From the NCBI GenBank assembly GCA_005878665.1, contig VBLR01000129.1, positions 1-20,855 on the forward strand: a stretch of 20,855 nt of DNA, read 5' to 3'. A program made the translations under genes and the position numbers. This DNA is from Methanobacteriota archaeon. GTDB lineage: Archaea > Thermoplasmatota > Thermoplasmata > RBG-16-68-12. The notes under the pieces are model-generated. The model had not been told where the DNA came from. It did no database searches and was given only the letters and a program-made list of their open reading frames with translations. Of this stretch, positions 19,367 through 20,855 are shown one piece after another (position 1 is the first letter of the stretch; each line of letters begins with the position of its first letter).

Positions 19367-20855
19367 CTACGGTGGCGGCGGTGCGCCGCCCTTGCGCATC
19401 TCGTCGAGTTCCCTCCGCGCGGCGCGTGCCCGGCCCAACATGAGGATGCTCGCCGCGATGGCGAGGATCGCCACGATCAGGAAGACCAGCGACGTCGTCG
19501 TCGTCGCCTGGCGTGCGATCGGCAAGGAGCTCTCCGCGACGCTGACCGCGACTGTCGCGGTCTTGCCTCCGGCCGAGATCGTGATGGTCCCGGAGCCCCC
19601 GGAATCGCCCGCCGAGAACGACGCGCTGTTCCCGTTCGCCGCCGGAGTCACGCTGCCGATGGTCGTCGACCATGCATACGTAACGCCGGACACGTCGTTG
19701 CCGTAGGCGTCCACGCCGGACACGGTCAAGAGCGTCCCGCCCCCCGTCAGGAGGTTAATCGTGGTTGCGGACGGGGCGAGGTGGTCCAGGGCCGCCGCGG
19801 TCACGTCGACGGTCAAGGACGCCTGTCGACCCGCCGCTGAAGCAATCACGACGACGCTTCCGGCCTCTGTCGGAGCGGTGAGGACGCCGGCCGCGGTGAT
19901 CGTCCCGCGCGATGCGGACCACGAGACGGTGGCGCCGGACACGACGTTGCCGTACGCATCGGTCAAGCTCGCGGTGAACGTCGTGGTCGCGCCGGCCGCG
20001 ACGCTCGCGGATCCGGAGATCGCAACGGCCGAGGCGGGGCCCGCGACGATCGTGACGTCGACCGTGGACGAGACGCCTCCTTGCGAGACGGTCAGCGTGT
20101 CCGTCCCGGTCGTCGTCGGCGCGGAATACTGTACGATGCGGCCGTCCGAAGAGAGGGGGAGGCCTCCGGACCATGACAACGTCCCGGCGGAGATCACGTT
20201 CCCGTTCGTGTCTTGGAGGGACGCGACAAGGGTCGACGTCGATCCCGCGGGCACGGACAGGCTCGTGGGGCTCACGACGATCCGAGCCGGGGCCGCCGGG
20301 ACGATCGTCACTGAGACCGTCGTAGACGCGGAACCCGCCGTGACCGTCACGGTCCCCGTCCCGACCGCCGTCGCGGCGGTCAGCACGCCGGTCGATGTGA
20401 TCGTTCCGAGTGAGGAGCTCGCGGACCATGACAGAGCGAGGCCTGAGATCGCGTTCCCGAAGAGATCGCGCGGCGTGCCGGTGAAGGTGAGCGTGCCGCC
20501 CGCGACGACCGTCGCCGGCGTCGGAGAAACGTCGATCCGATTCGCCGGTCCGGGTGTAACGGTGACAGCGACCGTGAGGCTCACGCCGCCGGAAGCGACC
20601 GAGAGGGTGCCCGACCCAGCCGAGAACCCACCTGACAGGACCGCGGTTGCCGATCCAATTCCCGTGGGCGTCACGGAGCCAAGGGTGGTAGCCCACGACA
20701 CGCTGAGGCCGGAGACCTCGTTTCCGTACCGGTCGAGGCCGGCGGCATTCAGGAGTAGTGTCCCGCCGGCAGCGACTGTAATCGGCGATGGAGTCACCTC
20801 GAGCGCTTCGAGGGCGGCGGGCGCGATCTCGACAATCGAGGTTGCCGTCCTCGGG
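19367..20855 (-). CDS. Surface protein with Ig-like repeats and C-terminal membrane anchor, 5' partial
   Basis: The frame is open across the right edge; about 495 residues are visible and the N-terminus is missing. Counting from the GTG codon at 20797, there are five Ig-like (Big/invasin-type) beta-sandwich repeats of 83-89 residues. Each carries a D-x-x-G-N motif: DRYGN (22), DLFGN (111), DTNGN (196), DAYGN (280), DAYGN (363). Linkers such as GPANRIDVSP and APARIVVSP join the domains. A membrane segment at about 436-455 (TSLVFLIVAILAIAASILML) is followed by a basic cytosolic tail ending GGAPPPP. The composition is rich in Ser, Thr, Gly, Ala and Val. A cell-surface stalk or adhesin is likely, with many Thr/Ser sites for glycosylation. 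The stop lies 8 nt from a hairpin terminator. The exact Pfam family (Big_1, Big_2 or similar) is not settled. Confidence 0.85.
   Translation of the reverse strand, partial: PRTATSIVEIAPAALEALEVTPSPITVAAGGTLLLNAAGLDRYGNEVSGLSVSWATTLGSVTPTGIGSATAVLSGGFSAGSGTLSVASGGVSLTVAVTVTPGPANRIDVSPTPATVVAGGTLTFTGTPRDLFGNAISGLALSWSASSSLGTITSTGVLTAATAVGTGTVTVTAGSASTTVSVTIVPAAPARIVVSPTSLSVPAGSTSTLVASLQDTNGNVISAGTLSWSGGLPLSSDGRIVQYSAPTTTGTDTLTVSQGGVSSTVDVTIVAGPASAVAISGSASVAAGATTTFTASLTDAYGNVVSGATVSWSASRGTITAAGVLTAPTEAGSVVVIASAAGRQASLTVDVTAAALDHLAPSATTINLLTGGGTLLTVSGVDAYGNDVSGVTYAWSTTIGSVTPAANGNSASFSAGDSGGSGTITISAGGKTATVAVSVAESSLPIARQATTTTSLVFLIVAILAIAASILMLGRARAARRELDEMRKGGAPPPP
19538..20855 (-). repeat. Tandem array of about 250-bp Ig-domain coding units
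   Basis: Five repeats of about 250-265 bp each encode the Ig-like domains. DNA similarity is still visible: the plus-strand stretches at 19686-19712 and 19935-19960 share CCGGACACG-A/T-CGTTGCCGTA with nearly the same following bases. Other copies are more diverged, which points to old duplications with some recent sharing. The array may continue past the window edge. Confidence 0.6.

Noticed and set aside
19755..20696. Open frame of 313 codons on the minus strand in another frame of the Ig-repeat gene
   Set aside because: The product is an Arg/His/Gly-rich shadow of the repeat coding sequence with no domain; the Ig-repeat frame is the real one.
1..20855. CRISPR arrays, insertion sequences, att-site direct repeats
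   Set aside because: No regularly spaced direct repeats, transposase motifs or terminal inverted repeats flanking a gene were found when reading both strands.

Overview
The window looks like chromosomal DNA of an uncultured archaeon, most likely a high-GC Thermoplasmatota-type euryarchaeon. It carries archaeal-type ribosomal proteins uS13, uS4 and uS11 followed directly by RNA polymerase subunit D (Rpo3/RpoD, with cysteine clusters). It also has archaeal TATA-like boxes about 25 nt upstream of several starts, probable leaderless genes, many TTG/GTG starts, and a DPM1-like polyprenyl-phosphate glycosyltransferase. The phylum is an inference; domain Archaea is well supported.

Layout. (1) 1-668: a left-truncated protein with a glycolipid-binding (DUF1089/PA1994-like) domain, apparently fused in frame to the tail of a GNAT acetyltransferase. 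(2) 717-3259: the rps13-rps4-rps11-rpoD operon. (3) 3326-4637: a BlaI/MecI-type winged-helix repressor overlapping a membrane zinc metallopeptidase of M48/M56 type. An ACTAT-N4-ATAGT dyad lies in the promoter of this pair, and a longer copy lies just after it, in front of the next gene. (4) 4700-17700: an island of lower GC for glycan or glycolipid assembly. The left arm (+) holds a nucleotidyltransferase, a membrane GT2, a GT-C enzyme and two related SAM methyltransferases. The right arm (-, transcribed from 16674 leftwards) holds a DPM1-like GT2, a second GT2, a GT-C enzyme, a GT4 enzyme, a SAM methyltransferase, a YafJ-type class II glutamine amidotransferase and a third GT2. The arms converge and overlap by 29 bp at their 3' ends. 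One more methyltransferase (+) lies at the far right. (5) 17750-19240: a YgfZ/GcvT-like folate-binding protein divergent from a small zinc-ribbon protein. (6) 19271-19358: a tRNA-like fragment and overlapping hairpins. (7) 19367-20855: the C-terminal part of a surface protein made of Ig-like repeats with a C-terminal membrane anchor, running off the right edge.

How the genes may work together. The DPM1-like enzyme could charge a polyprenyl phosphate with a sugar, which the two GT-C membrane enzymes could use outside the membrane. The soluble GT2/GT4 enzymes would build the glycan inside, and the four methyltransferases could methylate sugars or lipid. The Ig-repeat protein is one possible acceptor nearby. 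The most interesting inference is regulatory: the BlaI-like repressor and membrane protease resemble a BlaR/BlaI module without a beta-lactam sensor, and the shared dyad suggests it controls itself and the left arm of the glycan island. No CRISPR array, complete tRNA, rRNA gene or insertion sequence was seen, and no gene-free stretch exceeds about 210 bp.
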